Shown piece after piece: positions 32,797 through 42,038 of a stretch of DNA of 64,000 nucleotides (the stretch's first letter is position 1; each line of letters begins with the position of its first letter). Position numbers and translations under genes: made by a program. This stretch comes from Rhizobium leguminosarum. Lineage in GTDB: Bacteria; Pseudomonadota; Alphaproteobacteria; Rhizobiales; Rhizobiaceae. The notes below the pieces were generated by a model. The model was not told where the DNA came from and did no database searches. It worked only from the letters and a program-made list of their open reading frames with translations. The stretch covers positions 1 to 64,000 of the forward strand of contig NZ_JAGIOR010000008.1 in NCBI RefSeq assembly GCF_017876795.1, given 5' to 3'.

Positions 32797-32988
32797 GTTT
32801 CGCCCGAGGGGCGATTGTCGCTAGGGCGAGCCGGCGACGGAGGCATCGTCCATTTCCCGTCGATCCAGACGAGACAGCACAGCGAAGAGGCGCCGGGATC
32901 ACTGGCAAGGTCGGGGCAGGCGACTGGTTGGGTCATCGACCGTCGGATGCGATCGGGAACAACAGATTTTCGGTGAATAGGGCAATGC

Positions 32989-33064
32989 GCGAATGAGCGA
33001 ATAGTCGTAATGCCGATCCGCCGAATGAGTGATTGGGTGGTTGGGTAAATCGGCGTATGAGCGA
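32989..33064 (+). repeat. Three 12-bp direct repeats at exact 32-bp spacing
   Basis: GCGAATGAGCGA at 32989, CCGAATGAGTGA at 33021 and GCGTATGAGCGA at 33053. The 32-bp period (about three helical turns) puts the sites on one DNA face, like iterons or operator arrays. An IS6 element begins 14 bases later. Confidence 0.8.
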
Positions 33065-33077
33065 ACAGAGGCTTAAG

Positions 33078-33967
33078 GGGCTTGTCGCAAATTTCTGTGT
33101 TTAATGGAATGTTGACCATCGGGAGAGAAATTCCCGCTCCGAAGTTTGTGGAGCGTGTCTATGATTCTGAATGCCATTGCCGAAAAGTTGAAGCGCCAAT
33201 CGAAGGATGATTTCAAGGGTCGTCATTTCGAGGCATGGCTGATCGTCCAGGCAGTTACCTGGTACTTGCGATACCCGCTCAGCTATCGGGACCTTGAAGA
33301 CATGTTTCGCGAGCGCGGCTTCGAGGTTGATCACAGCACGATCAATCGGTGGGTCTTGGCCTACGCGCCAATGATTGAGACGCGGCTTCGCCAGTTTCGC
33401 CGGCCAAATTGTGGCTCGGTCCGGATCGACGAAACCTATGTGAAAATCCGGGGTCAATGGCGTTATCTTTATCGCGCCATCGACAAATTCGGCAATCCCG
33501 TGGATTTTCTGCTGACAGCAACGCGTGATCTCGACGCCGCCAAGCGCTTCTTTCGCAAGATGCTGAAAGACGAGCCCTTGTTCTCGCCCACAAAGATCGG
33601 CACAAACGGCGCCAATACCTTTCCCTCAACAATCAGAACGTCGGCGGAAGATGGGCTTTTACATCCGGACCCCGTGCATTACGTCACAAAACATCTCCAG
33701 CAGGGCATAGAGAGCGACCATTTCCGGGTGAAAAAGAACATGCCAAAAGTTGGCGGCTTCCAATCATTCAACACGGCACGGCGAACCATCGCCGGCTTCG
33801 AGGCGATGCTATGGTTGCGCAAGGGATTCGGCTTTTCAGGCGGTTGGACGGTCAATGACCAGAATGATCTCCTTGCGCACCTCTTCGGACTCCAAAAGCT
33901 TAACAAAGCGTGAAAGCAAGCCGATAGACGTATAACTGCGCACTGCGGAAATCTTTGCGACAAGCCC
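33078..33967 (+). mobile_element. IS6-family element 1
   Basis: Ends GGGCTTGTCGCAAATTT and its inverted partner (TTTGCGACAAGCCC). 890 bp with one transposase. No 8-bp target duplication is seen; the right end is fused to the middle of traA. Confidence 0.85.
33161..33913 (+). CDS. IS6-family transposase
   Basis: 250 residues from ATG 33161 (MILNAIAEKLKRQSKDDFKG). HTH in FEVDHSTINRWVLAYAPMI; first Asp in CGSVRIDETYVKIRGQWRYL. The segment KKNMPKVGGFQSFNTARRTI is the conserved C-terminal part. Two features are worth noting: the second Asp region reads TKIGTNGANTFPS where the relative at 40740 has KIGIDGAN, so a catalytic Asp appears replaced by Asn here. Confidence 0.88.
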   Translation: MILNAIAEKLKRQSKDDFKGRHFEAWLIVQAVTWYLRYPLSYRDLEDMFRERGFEVDHSTINRWVLAYAPMIETRLRQFRRPNCGSVRIDETYVKIRGQWRYLYRAIDKFGNPVDFLLTATRDLDAAKRFFRKMLKDEPLFSPTKIGTNGANTFPSTIRTSAEDGLLHPDPVHYVTKHLQQGIESDHFRVKKNMPKVGGFQSFNTARRTIAGFEAMLWLRKGFGFSGGWTVNDQNDLLAHLFGLQKLNKA

Positions 33968-34515
33968 GGAAGACCGGTCTGTTTGCGGGAAGCGCCGAGA
34001 AGCAGGCCCGCGATACAGCACTCGTCAACGCACCTGCACTGGCCCGCGACCTGCAGGGTTTCATTGCGAAACGCGCAGAGGCGGCCAGCCGCTATGAGGA
34101 CGAGGAGCGCGCGGTCCGCACCAAACTCTCGCTCGATGTTCCTGCTCTCTCCGCACCCGCAAAACAGGTGCTCGAGCGCGTGCGCGATGCGATCGATCGA
34201 AACGATATCCCCGCCGGCCTCGAGTTCGCCCTGGCGGACAAGATGGTGAAGGCTGAACTCGAAGGTTTTGCCAAGGTCGTGTCGGAGCGCTTCGGGGAGA
34301 GAACCTTCCTGCCGCTTGCGGCAAAGACAGCGGACGGGAAGGCGTTCGAGTCGGCGTCCGCGGGAATGCAGCCGGCGCAGAGACAAGAGCTGCGATCCGC
34401 CTGGGACACGATCCGCACCGTCCAGCAACTGGCGGCCCACGAGCGGACGGCGGTGGCGCTCAAACAGGCGGAAGCCATGCGGCAGACGCAGACGAAAGGG
34501 TTGTCGCTGAAATGA
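33968..34515 (+). pseudogene. traA: TraA C-terminal remnant
   Basis: Encodes the last ~180 residues of a Ti-type TraA relaxase/helicase: KTGLFAGSAEKQARDTALVN, RFGERTFLPLAAKTADGKAF and the tail RTVQQLAAHERTAVALKQAE. The relaxase and helicase domains were removed at the IS6 right end. The traF start (ATGATG) overlaps its stop, as in traAFB operons. Confidence 0.85.
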
Positions 34516-35079
34516 TGTCACACATCTCCCCCACCACTGCCGTTGTGCGCCAAAGGCGCCCGGCTCTCGTTCTCCTCGCCGTGTCATGTGGCGTTGCGCT
34601 CGCGGTGATTGTCTGCGGGACCGTCGGCAGCCTGCGGGTCAACACCACGCCCAGCGAGCCGCTCGGGCTCTGGCGTGTTGCAGCTCTGGATCGGCCCTGT
34701 TCACGGCGGCGACCTGGTGTTCGTCTGCCCCCCACAGAACGACGCCGTTTCCGAGGGATTTGCGAGAGGCTACCTTCGCTCGGGCCTGTGCCCGGGCGGC
34801 TTCGGCCCCCTCATCAAAGCGGTGGCGGCGCTCGGCGGGCAGCGCATTGAGATCGCCGGCGACGTCACGATCGATGGACGGCCGATCGCAAACTCGAACC
34901 TCGTATCTCAGGACGGCCAGGGGCGGCCATTGCGTCCGTATGGAGGAGGGACGGTTCCGTCCGGTTTCCTGTTCCTCCACTCCCCATTTCCGGGATCCTG
35001 GGACTCCCGATACTTCGGGCCGGTCCCTGCCTCCGGTGTCCTCGGCCTCGCAGAACCGGTGCTCACCTATGCGCCCTGA
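34512..35079 (+). pseudogene. traF: TraF, frameshifted
   Basis: TraF is the S26 signal-peptidase-like maturation protease of Ti-type conjugation. ATG 34512 opens a frame with a membrane segment (PALVLLAVSCGVALAVIVCG) and RVNTTPSEPLGLWRV. One base is gained or lost near 34700; the rest (VHGGDLVFVCPPQNDAVSEG to RYFGPVPASGVLGLAEPVLT) is in the next frame. The catalytic Lys region lies beyond the shift. Confidence 0.85.
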
Positions 35080-35953
35080 TTGGCTTCAACCCCTTGCCCT
35101 CGTTCTGGCTTCTGCGACGACCGGATACATTGCCTGGAGCGGACATGCCCTGGCCCTTCCCGCGGCAATCGCATTTCCCGCGCTTTGGTCGCTGGCACGC
35201 AGTCGTCGGAACGCAAGCGCCGTTTCTGCAGCCTATTTTCTGGCGGCCTCGCGCGGTCTACCGCAAGGCGCGGCTGCCTTCTATCAATCGGATATCTGGC
35301 CGGGACTGATCTTGTGGCTTGTCGCTTCGAGTGGTTTTGTCTTCGTTCACACCATGCTTTGGTCGCCCCGTCACGACAGCTTGAAAGCTGTAGGATACGT
35401 GATCGCGATGATCCTCATGGCCGTTCCGCCGTTCGGGATCGTCGGATGGGCACATCCGATCACAGCGGCCGGCGTGCTCTTTCCGGGATAGGGCTGGATT
35501 GGGCTTGCGGCAGTGGCAGCCGGTCTCGCAGTCATGACGACACACTTACGACCGGCTGCAGCCATTGCCCTCGTAGGTTTTTGGCTCTGGTCCGCCGCAT
35601 TCTGGACCGCTCCCGACATAGGGCGGGGCTGGCAGGGCGTCGACCTGCAGCTCGGAAATAGTCTGGGTCGCGATAACAGTCTTGCTCGGCATAGTGATCT
35701 TGTTGCAACGCTGCGCTTACAGCGTCGCACAGACACCACCTACATGCTTTTGCCTGAAAGCACTCTCGGGTTTTGGACGCCATCGGTCGAACGCCTGTGG
35801 CGGCAGCAGCTCACCGGCACGGATCTGAACGTCATCGCCGGCGCGGCGGTCGTCGATGCCGAAGGATATGACAACGTGCTGGTCCGCGTCTCGAAAAACG
35901 ATAGCGAAGTACGGCTGTTCGACAAGCCCCTCATTGTGTCCTTCAACATCTGA
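35069..35953 (+). pseudogene. traB: TraB, amber stop and shortened
   Basis: ATG 35069 overlaps the traF end. MRPDWLQPLALVLASATTGY starts a polytopic membrane protein typical of TraB. A TAG at 35489-35491 interrupts the frame within VLFPG-stop-GWIGLAAVAAG, and the same frame then stays open to 35953 (LPESTLGFWTPSVERLWRQQ). It is about 130 residues short of Ti TraB, lacking the C-terminal nitrilase-like part. Confidence 0.8.
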
Positions 35954-35968
35954 TCTGGAGCAAAGACT

Positions 35969-36586
35969 ATGGACGCTGCCCTCATTGGGAAATGCGCCGA
36001 TCCTAGCCTTCCCCCCGCTATCGTTGAACAGTTCATTTCGGCCGTCGGTTCCGACGATCCACTCGCCGTCACCGTGAAGGCTGATGGTCGGCTGGTTCTA
36101 ATCCCCAAACCTCGCTCGCCCGACGAGGCCATGGGTGTGGTCAAGGACGATGTCGGCCATGCAGTCGTAAGGGTCGGCATCACCCAGTTTCCGGCGGGCG
36201 TTGGCGTCGGCGACCCATCACAGCTTCGGCCAGACATGTTCGACGCCTGCGCGAACTTGCGAACAGGGACGGGCATATTTGCAAAGGTCGCCCGGATCGT
36301 GACCAAATGGTACGGCCACCCCACGAACAAGGAGCTTCTTCCGCAGTTGGTCGACGATACGATCTACGCTTGGAAGACGGGCAGCTTCGAGGGCGACAAC
36401 GTGTTCCGTGCCCAAGATCCTGGTGGCCCGACTTTCCTTGGTACACGTTCAGAAAAGCCTGATGAAGGTGCGGACCCCGTGGCGCGCCCTACGGAAAGTG
36501 ACGATTCCTTACAACGGGCCGAGCCGGATAAGGCTACGGAGGCGGCAATGAGGATCGATCTTTCGAGGATCGGCGGACAAAAATAA
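35969..36586 (+). CDS. traH: TraH, Ti-type conjugal transfer protein
   Basis: 205 residues. MDAALIGKCADPSLPPAIVE, SDDPLAVTVKADGRLVLIPK and VVRVGITQFPAGVGVGDPSQ follow the TraH pattern, and TraH closes the traAFBH operon. RBS-like GGAGCAAAG precedes the ATG. The C-terminal ~40 residues are low-complexity and acidic. It appears intact, though the operon upstream is broken. The exact role of TraH is unknown. Confidence 0.85.
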   Translation: MDAALIGKCADPSLPPAIVEQFISAVGSDDPLAVTVKADGRLVLIPKPRSPDEAMGVVKDDVGHAVVRVGITQFPAGVGVGDPSQLRPDMFDACANLRTGTGIFAKVARIVTKWYGHPTNKELLPQLVDDTIYAWKTGSFEGDNVFRAQDPGGPTFLGTRSEKPDEGADPVARPTESDDSLQRAEPDKATEAAMRIDLSRIGGQK

Positions 36587-36609
36587 CGAGCGCTGCGGAT
36601 GAGTCAGCG

Positions 36610-37227
36610 CTATGGCGAAACCGGAGAGGTCAGCGTTGGCGTTTCGCCTCGCGGAAGGAAGAAGCCTTTGATGCACGCGTCATTGCGAACGGCGATCTGC
36701 GTATGGGTACGCTCGTGAAAGCGAGCGCCATCATAGATTTCATTACCTTCGGGAAATAGCCCACGAACTGTGTCGAACGCCGGAAGGGCGGCTTCCTTGG
36801 CGATCTCGTGGACGTAATTGATAACGGCGCAATCCAGCTTCCGAACCAGTTTGTCGGAATTCTTGTCGCCTCTGGCATCGGAATTCACCGGCATTTTGCC
36901 GCCGGTGGCCTCGATCTGGCTTTTCAGCATGCGGTAGCTGGTTTGGATCAGAGGGACGTACTTGCGCGTAATGAGGTCCAGGCAGTTGCCGAGATCGATA
37001 ATTGCGCCGAGCACGAAAGGCTCTTTGTAGGCGCCGGACTCAGCTTTTTGCGTCGCCCATTCGAACGCACGCTCAGGATCATTTTCCCAAAAATAGATGC
37101 CGGAGCCAAGCCAGTCATACGCTTTTTCGCTCGGAAGAAGGGGCGATGCGCCAGTTAGCGCAGCCATACCCACGGCCTTGTCACAGCCGTGGTAGCCGAG
37201 CACGTATGCAGGATAATTAGAACTCAA
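36610..37227 (-). CDS. Probable ADP-ribosyltransferase-fold toxin
   Basis: 205 residues from TTG 37227. VLGYHGCDKAVGMAAL followed by GSGIYFWENDPERAFEWA has the YHG...GIYF...A.WA pattern of DUF3990/ART-like domains, where the His and Tyr bind NAD; KEPFVLGAIIDLGNCLDLIT would follow. I cannot place the third catalytic residue with confidence. The TTG start overlaps the TGA stop of the small upstream gene (TTGA), so the two are translationally coupled, as in toxin-antitoxin pairs. Alternative: a non-toxic ART-like protein. A role as a toxin is inference. Confidence 0.6.
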   Translation of the reverse strand: MSSNYPAYVLGYHGCDKAVGMAALTGASPLLPSEKAYDWLGSGIYFWENDPERAFEWATQKAESGAYKEPFVLGAIIDLGNCLDLITRKYVPLIQTSYRMLKSQIEATGGKMPVNSDARGDKNSDKLVRKLDCAVINYVHEIAKEAALPAFDTVRGLFPEGNEIYDGARFHERTHTQIAVRNDACIKGFFLPRGETPTLTSPVSP

Positions 37228-37403
37228 GCGGCAGCCGCTTCCTCAGCGTCGTCGTCGCGCGCATATTCCGGGGCGAGCTTGCCATCGGCAGACACAATGC
37301 CGGCGTCCATCAGATGACGGCGTGCATCGTCTGGAGACTTGGCGGCGTCTTCAGCCCGCTTTTCCATGAGCGCGATGAGCGCCTCCAGCTGGATGTCTGT
37401 CAT
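37224..37403 (-). CDS. Small partner (putative antitoxin) of the ART-fold protein
   Basis: 59 residues, MTDIQLEALIALMEKRAEDA to EYARDDDAEEAAAA. The start at 37403 has AGGAGG nine bases upstream. It is acidic with an alanine-rich tail and overlaps the next gene by four bases. Small size, position upstream and coupling suggest an antitoxin or dosage partner. No family recognised. Confidence 0.6.
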   Translation of the reverse strand: MTDIQLEALIALMEKRAEDAAKSPDDARRHLMDAGIVSADGKLAPEYARDDDAEEAAAA

Positions 37404-37551
37404 CGTCGAGGCCCTCCTGAGCCAACTTCTTGCAGTTTATTACATGGATTCCCGCAAAAGCGCAAACCTGGGAGCTTGGTGCCAAGCACGAGATCGTAAC
37501 GCGGACACGCTGCAAACGTTTCATTTTCGTCTGCCCCGGTACTCGACCAAC

Positions 37552-37883
37552 TCAAGACAGAAACCCTTTCAAGCTCAAGCCGGCGTACAAAATGTATGGC
37601 AACTTACCGAGGGAATAGTGGCCACAGTTTAGCTTCAGAATTTGCGGTCGGCCGCCGGCGTTCTTCAAACTGCGTAATAGGCTCTCCGACAGCTCCGGCA
37701 TCACAACCGCGTCTCTCCTGGCCAGCACCATCTGGATATCGAGATCCGGCCGCGCCAAACGATCCGCGTAGTTTTCGAGATTGAGTGGACCCCATGCTCT
37801 CCTGAGATCAGCCAGCTCGATCTCTGGCTCGAGGCTGCTCCGGATAGTTCGTGTAGCGCGACCCGTCCAGACCATATCCGCAA
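37552..37883 (-). pseudogene. Alpha/beta-hydrolase C-terminal fragment
   Basis: Reads NLENYADRLARPDLDIQMVL, ARRDAVVMPELSESLLRSL and LKLNCGHYSLGKLPYILYAG. The Asp of ARRD and the His of CGHYSLG fit the last two members of an alpha/beta-hydrolase triad. The N-terminal half, with the nucleophile, was removed by the IS903-like element at 37884. Confidence 0.65.
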
Positions 37884-39057
37884 AGCTTTGGTGCATGAAT
37901 GGGAATTGAACGATTTCTGGCTGTTGGGGGCTTTGGTGCCGGGATCAAATTTCAACATTTTGCATCTATGTGGCCGGGATCGAAAATAGGTTGATTGATC
38001 CCGCATGCCGCATAAGCACAACGCCGCCCGTCGCCACCACATCGGTAAAATGAAGTTCAAAGTGACGAACTGGGCGGAGTATGAGGCGGGCCTTGGCCGC
38101 CGTGGCAGTTTAACCCTTTGGATAACGCCGGACGCGCTGGCGGGCTGGGCGGCTCCACCTCGCAAGACGCGTGGTGGCCAGCCTCTCTATTCGGATCTGG
38201 CGATCGAAACTACGCTGATGCTGGGCATGGTCTTTGGGCTGCGTTTGCGCCAAAGCGAAGGGCTTTTGAGTTCGGTGCTTGATATGATGACATTGGATCT
38301 GGCCGTGCCCGATCACACCACGCTGAGCCGACGGGCCAGAACCTGGAAGCCATCGGCCAGAAGCAACGACCGGCAGCCTGTGGCGAACGGACCCATTCAC
38401 GTCCTGGTCGACAGTACCGGGCTCAAGATCTATGGCGCCGGCCAATGGCTGGAAGAAAAGCATGGAGCGAAGTCCCGGCGTGGCTGGAGAAAACTGCACT
38501 TGGCGGTTGACGCCGACAGTGGCGAGATCATTGCCCATAGTCTGACAGATCAGGAAACCGGCGATGCCTCGCAGCTGGACCTATTGCTGGATCAGATCGA
38601 CGATGAGATCGACCAGTTCACTGCCGATGGCGCCTATGATGGCGAGCCAAGCTATGACGCAATTCTGGGTCATAGCGCAGGCGCGAAGGTCGTTATTCCA
38701 CCGCGCTCGAATGCAGTGGAACGAGCCAACGCCCAGGCGTCCTGCCAGAGAGACGATCACATTGCATCCATCCAGATCGATGGCCGGTTGAAATGGCAGG
38801 ACGGTGCCGGCTATGGCAAACGGGCTTTGGTTGAAACCGCGATGGGTCGATACAAAGGCGTCATTGGGTCGCGTTTGCGCGCTCGGTCATTCCATGCGCA
38901 GCAGACAGAGGCTGCGATCGGCGTCACCATTTTGAACCGAATGCTCGCCTGCGGACGCCCGCAATCCGTTCGTTGCCAAGCCTCGAAGGGAGCAACCAAA
39001 TAAGCGGGCCCATCAAAGACCAAATTCCGCTCACTTGCTGATCCCCGCACCAACGCC
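37884..39057 (+). mobile_element. IS903-like IS5-family element, copy 2
   Basis: 1174 bp, the same as copies 1 and 3, including the shared 45-bp outer extension at its left. The left flank is a hydrolase fragment, the right flank a truncated IS6 end; no target duplication remains. Confidence 0.9.
38005..39003 (+). CDS. IS5-family (IS903 group) transposase, copy 2
   Basis: 332 residues, same protein as 25649-26647, with the same DDE segments. Intact. Confidence 0.95.
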   Translation: MPHKHNAARRHHIGKMKFKVTNWAEYEAGLGRRGSLTLWITPDALAGWAAPPRKTRGGQPLYSDLAIETTLMLGMVFGLRLRQSEGLLSSVLDMMTLDLAVPDHTTLSRRARTWKPSARSNDRQPVANGPIHVLVDSTGLKIYGAGQWLEEKHGAKSRRGWRKLHLAVDADSGEIIAHSLTDQETGDASQLDLLLDQIDDEIDQFTADGAYDGEPSYDAILGHSAGAKVVIPPRSNAVERANAQASCQRDDHIASIQIDGRLKWQDGAGYGKRALVETAMGRYKGVIGSRLRARSFHAQQTEAAIGVTILNRMLACGRPQSVRCQASKGATK

Positions 39058-39187
39058 ATCCTTCGACTGACGCTTCAGCTTTTTGGCAATGGCATTCAAA
39101 ATCATCAGCTCGCTCCGCAATATCAGGAGCGGCAATTTCTCTCCCCCTGGTCAACATCGGGTTAACCAGAAAATTTGCGACAAGACC
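39058..39187 (-). pseudogene. IS6-family element end remnant
   Basis: The minus strand repeats the left end and first codons of the IS6 element at 40230 (GGTCTTGTCGCAAATTTTCTGG, then ILNAIAKKLKRQS-like). It is cut at 39058 by the IS903-like element. It faces away from the intact-ended IS6 copy at 40230, so the toxin module lies between two inverted IS6 ends. Confidence 0.75.
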
Positions 39188-39343
39188 GGCAAAAGTCCAG
39201 AAATGGAACGGAAGATGCCAAGGGCTTGCACTGAGATCGTCTTCCTCGCCCGTTGCATCAAGTGTTGCCGTCGGCGGAACCTGGCACAAGCGATATTTGC
39301 GGAAAGGGCGGGACGCGCTATATTGAGGAGACAGGAGATCGCG

Positions 39344-39511
39344 ATGCTTTTGAAGAAGTACGACGAAAATAAGGAAGCCTTGAAGGACATCGGCCGGGAA
39401 GCCCTTGCCGAGAGCCGCCGTCTGGGCCTGCCGATCTCCGCCAAGGATCTCGAAAACGAGGCCGAGGATCGGGCCAAGCACAAGCAGGAAAAGCGCATTT
39501 CGGCTGCTTGA
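39344..39511 (+). CDS. Small putative antitoxin of the zeta-type toxin
   Basis: 55 residues from ATG 39344 after GGAGACAGGAG. MLLKKYDENKEALKDIGREA then ENEAEDRAKHKQEKRISAA is highly charged and helical. It ends 12 bases before the toxin gene on the same strand. Small size and position fit an antitoxin; it is much shorter than classical epsilon antitoxins. No family recognised. Confidence 0.65.
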   Translation: MLLKKYDENKEALKDIGREALAESRRLGLPISAKDLENEAEDRAKHKQEKRISAA

Positions 39512-39523
39512 GGTTGAAATTGC

Positions 39524-40198
39524 TTGTCCAAGCCTTCCTGTATCATACTCGGCGGCCCGAACGGCTCGGGTAAGTCATCTGCCTTTGCGAAGCTGAAACT
39601 CGACGGCGTTTGGATCAATGCTGACGAGATTGCGCGGGATCTTCAGAATTCCGACGACGGCAAGTCGAGAGAGCGTCGAGCCTCTGAGATCGTGCTGCAC
39701 AAGGTCGCGGAGATGATCGAAACGAAGACATCCTTCGTCTTCGAGACCACATTGAGCAGCCAGCAGTCGATCCGGATGATGCGCGATACGAAGGCGGCCG
39801 GATTCGCCGTCGGCCTCTACTATGTCGCCCTGGACAACGTCGAGACGAATATCGAGCGCGTCAGGCAGCGTGTTCTCAAGGGCGGCCACAACATCCCTGA
39901 AGCCGACATCCGCAGGCGATACCAAGGATCGCTGAATAAGCTGGTCGATGCCCTGAAGTTGGCGGATGAAGCGGTCCTGATCGACAACAGCGAACTGGAA
40001 CCGCACGAGGTCTTCACGATCGCATCCGGGAAGGTCGAGACGTTCGACATTGACGAAGACAAGCCGCTCCACAAGCTTTTCGAGGAAAAGGTGCGTGAAG
40101 CCTACGGATTAATCCGGGCCAAAATCACAGGCCCTGAGCGATCGCCTACCGTTCGATTTGTCAGGGTGGTCAATAGGCATCCCAGGCGGCAGGAATAG
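39524..40198 (+). CDS. Zeta-toxin family kinase
   Basis: 224 residues from TTG 39524 (MSKPSCIILGGPNGSGKSSA). The Walker A motif GGPNGSGKS is followed by GVWINADEIARDL, as in zeta toxins and related P-loop kinases. FVFETTLSSQQSIRMMRDTK and VRQRVLKGGHNIPEADIRRR (LID-like arginines) complete the pattern. Zeta toxins phosphorylate UDP-N-acetylglucosamine. With the small upstream gene it probably forms a plasmid-stabilising addiction module. Non-toxic relatives exist, so function is inferred. Confidence 0.82.
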   Translation: MSKPSCIILGGPNGSGKSSAFAKLKLDGVWINADEIARDLQNSDDGKSRERRASEIVLHKVAEMIETKTSFVFETTLSSQQSIRMMRDTKAAGFAVGLYYVALDNVETNIERVRQRVLKGGHNIPEADIRRRYQGSLNKLVDALKLADEAVLIDNSELEPHEVFTIASGKVETFDIDEDKPLHKLFEEKVREAYGLIRAKITGPERSPTVRFVRVVNRHPRRQE

Positions 40199-40229
40199 GA
40201 AAAAGCGGGCTCCGTTAGACAGCCTTTTT

Positions 40230-41114
40230 GGTCTTGTCGCAAATTTTTCTGGTTAACCCGATGTTGACTATGGGGAGAGAAATTGCCGCTCCTGATATTG
40301 CGGAGCGAGCTGATGATTTTGAATGCCATTGCCGAAAAGCTGAAGCGTCAGTCGAAGGATGACTTCAAGGGCCGGCATTTCGAGGCATGGCTGATTGTGC
40401 AGGCTGTCAGTTGGTATCTGCGTTATCCGCTCAGCTATCGCGATCTTGAGGAGATGTTCCGGGAACGTGGATCGAGGTCGATCATAGCACCATCAACCGC
40501 TGGGTTTTGGCCTACGCGCCTGTCATCGAGAAGCGGTTGGTCAGTTCCGTCGGCCACATTGCGGCTCTGTGCGCGTCGATGAGACCTATGTGAAGATCTG
40601 CGGCAAATGGCGATATCTGTACGGGCCATCGACAAGTGTGGACATCCGGTCGATTTTCTGCTGACTGCCAAGCGCGATCTCGATGCCGCCAAGCGGTTTT
40701 TCCGCAAGATGCTGAAGGACGAGCCATTGCTCTCCCCGACGAAGATCGGCATTGACGGTGCCAATATCTTCCCATCGACGATCAAAACGTCGGTTGACGA
40801 GGGGCTTCTGCATCCAGATCCCGTGCATTATGTGACCAAGCATCTCCAGCAGGGCATTGAGAGTGACCATTTCCGGGTGAAGAAGAACATGCCAAAAATT
40901 GGCGGCCTCCAATCCTTCAACACGGCGCGGCAAACCATCGCGGGTTTCGAGGCGATGCTTTGGCTACGGAAGGGCTTCGGCTTTTCAGGCGGCTGGACCG
41001 TCAATGACCAGAATGATCTGCTTGCGCGCCTCTCGGACTCCAAAAGGTTAACAAAGCATAAAAATAGGCCATCAGGGGCAAATTGCTGCCTCCAGAAATG
41101 TTTGCGACACGCCC
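40230..41114 (+). pseudogene. IS6-family element 2, frameshifted
   Basis: Ends GGTCTTGTCGCAAAT and TTTGCGACACGCCC. The transposase begins MILNAIAEKLKRQSKDDFKG at 40313. It loses a base near 40471 (MFRERGS where the relative has MFRERGFEVDHST) and again near 40620, then resumes AIDKCGHPVDFLLTAKRDLD, and shifts once more near its end. Inactive. Confidence 0.85.
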
Positions 41115-41120
41115 GGTTGG

Positions 41121-41984
41121 TCACTTCGATGTCGCCGTCCTTGCCTTGCAACGAACGGATCTCGGGCGTGCGCATACTCGCAGGCGGTTGAGAACGGCAA
41201 CACCCAGAGCAGCCTCTGTCTGCTGAGCGCGGAATGAACGAGCACGCAAACGCCGACCGATGATCCCCTTGTAGCGACCCATCGCCGTTTCTACCAAAGC
41301 CCGCTTGCCGTAACCGGTGGTCGCCTGCCATTTCAACCGACCACCGGCCTGGATGGATGCGACATGACAATCCCGTTGGTTTGGCGGCGCAGCATCCTGT
41401 CATTCCACCGCCGTTGAGCGCGGTGGAATGACGATCTTTGCTTGCACGCTGTGGCGCAGGACCGCGTTGTAGGTTGGATCTCCATCATAGGCGCCATCAC
41501 CAGTGAACTGGCCAATCTCATCTTCAATTTGGTCGAGCAACGGCTCCACCTGCGAGCCATCGGTCGTGTCCTGATCTGTCAGGCGATGAGCAATGACCTT
41601 GCCACTATCGGCATCAAGCGCCAGATGCAGTTTGCGCCAGCCACGGTGGGACTTGGCACCATGCCTTTCTTCCAGCCATTGGCCTGCGCCATAGATTTTC
41701 AACCCGGTACTATCGACCAGAACGTGAAGTGGACCATCCGACAGAGCCGGCTGACAATTGCTACGCCTCGCGGGCGGGCTCCAGGTTCTTGCCCGACGGC
41801 TGAGCGTTGTGTGGTCAGGCGCCGGCAGATCCAACCCCATCAGCGCAAGCACGGAGCTCAAAAATCCTTCGCTTTGGCGCAGCCGAAGTCCGAACACCAG
41901 GCCCAGCGTCAGCGCCGTCTCGATGGCGAGATCCGAATAAAGCGCCTGGCCGCCTCTGGTCTTGCGCCGTGGCGCAGCCCAACC
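41121..41984 (-). pseudogene. Degenerate IS5-family (IS903-like) transposase in trbC
   Basis: Related to but clearly diverged from the three intact copies: RRKTRGGQALYSDLAIETAL, then HVLVDSTGLKIYGAGQWLEE and FTGDGAYDGDPTYN. The frame breaks after PPRSTAVE and resumes at MKWQATTGYGKRALVETAMG. The N-terminal ~45 residues are missing, replaced by the start of trbC. Confidence 0.88.
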
Positions 41985-42038
41985 GTCGATCGGCGCAGCA
42001 ATAAGCGCCATGGCGACAGCTGTATTCCTACGCGACAT
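41985..42038 (-). pseudogene. trbC: trbC start, truncated
   Basis: ATG 42038 gives MSRRNTAVAMALIAAP, the kind of N-terminus (start of a signal peptide) seen in Ti TrbC, the pilin subunit. It fuses into the IS5-type transposase. The start lies inside the trbB 3' end, the usual trbB-trbC overlap. Confidence 0.5.

Noticed and set aside
37701..38165. 154-codon minus-strand frame spanning the left end of IS903-like copy 2 (similar at 26487-26825 and 55057-55566)
   Set aside because: The repeated N-terminal part is antisense to the IS transposase; only the downstream gene fragments (hydrolase, IS3 OrfB) are real.
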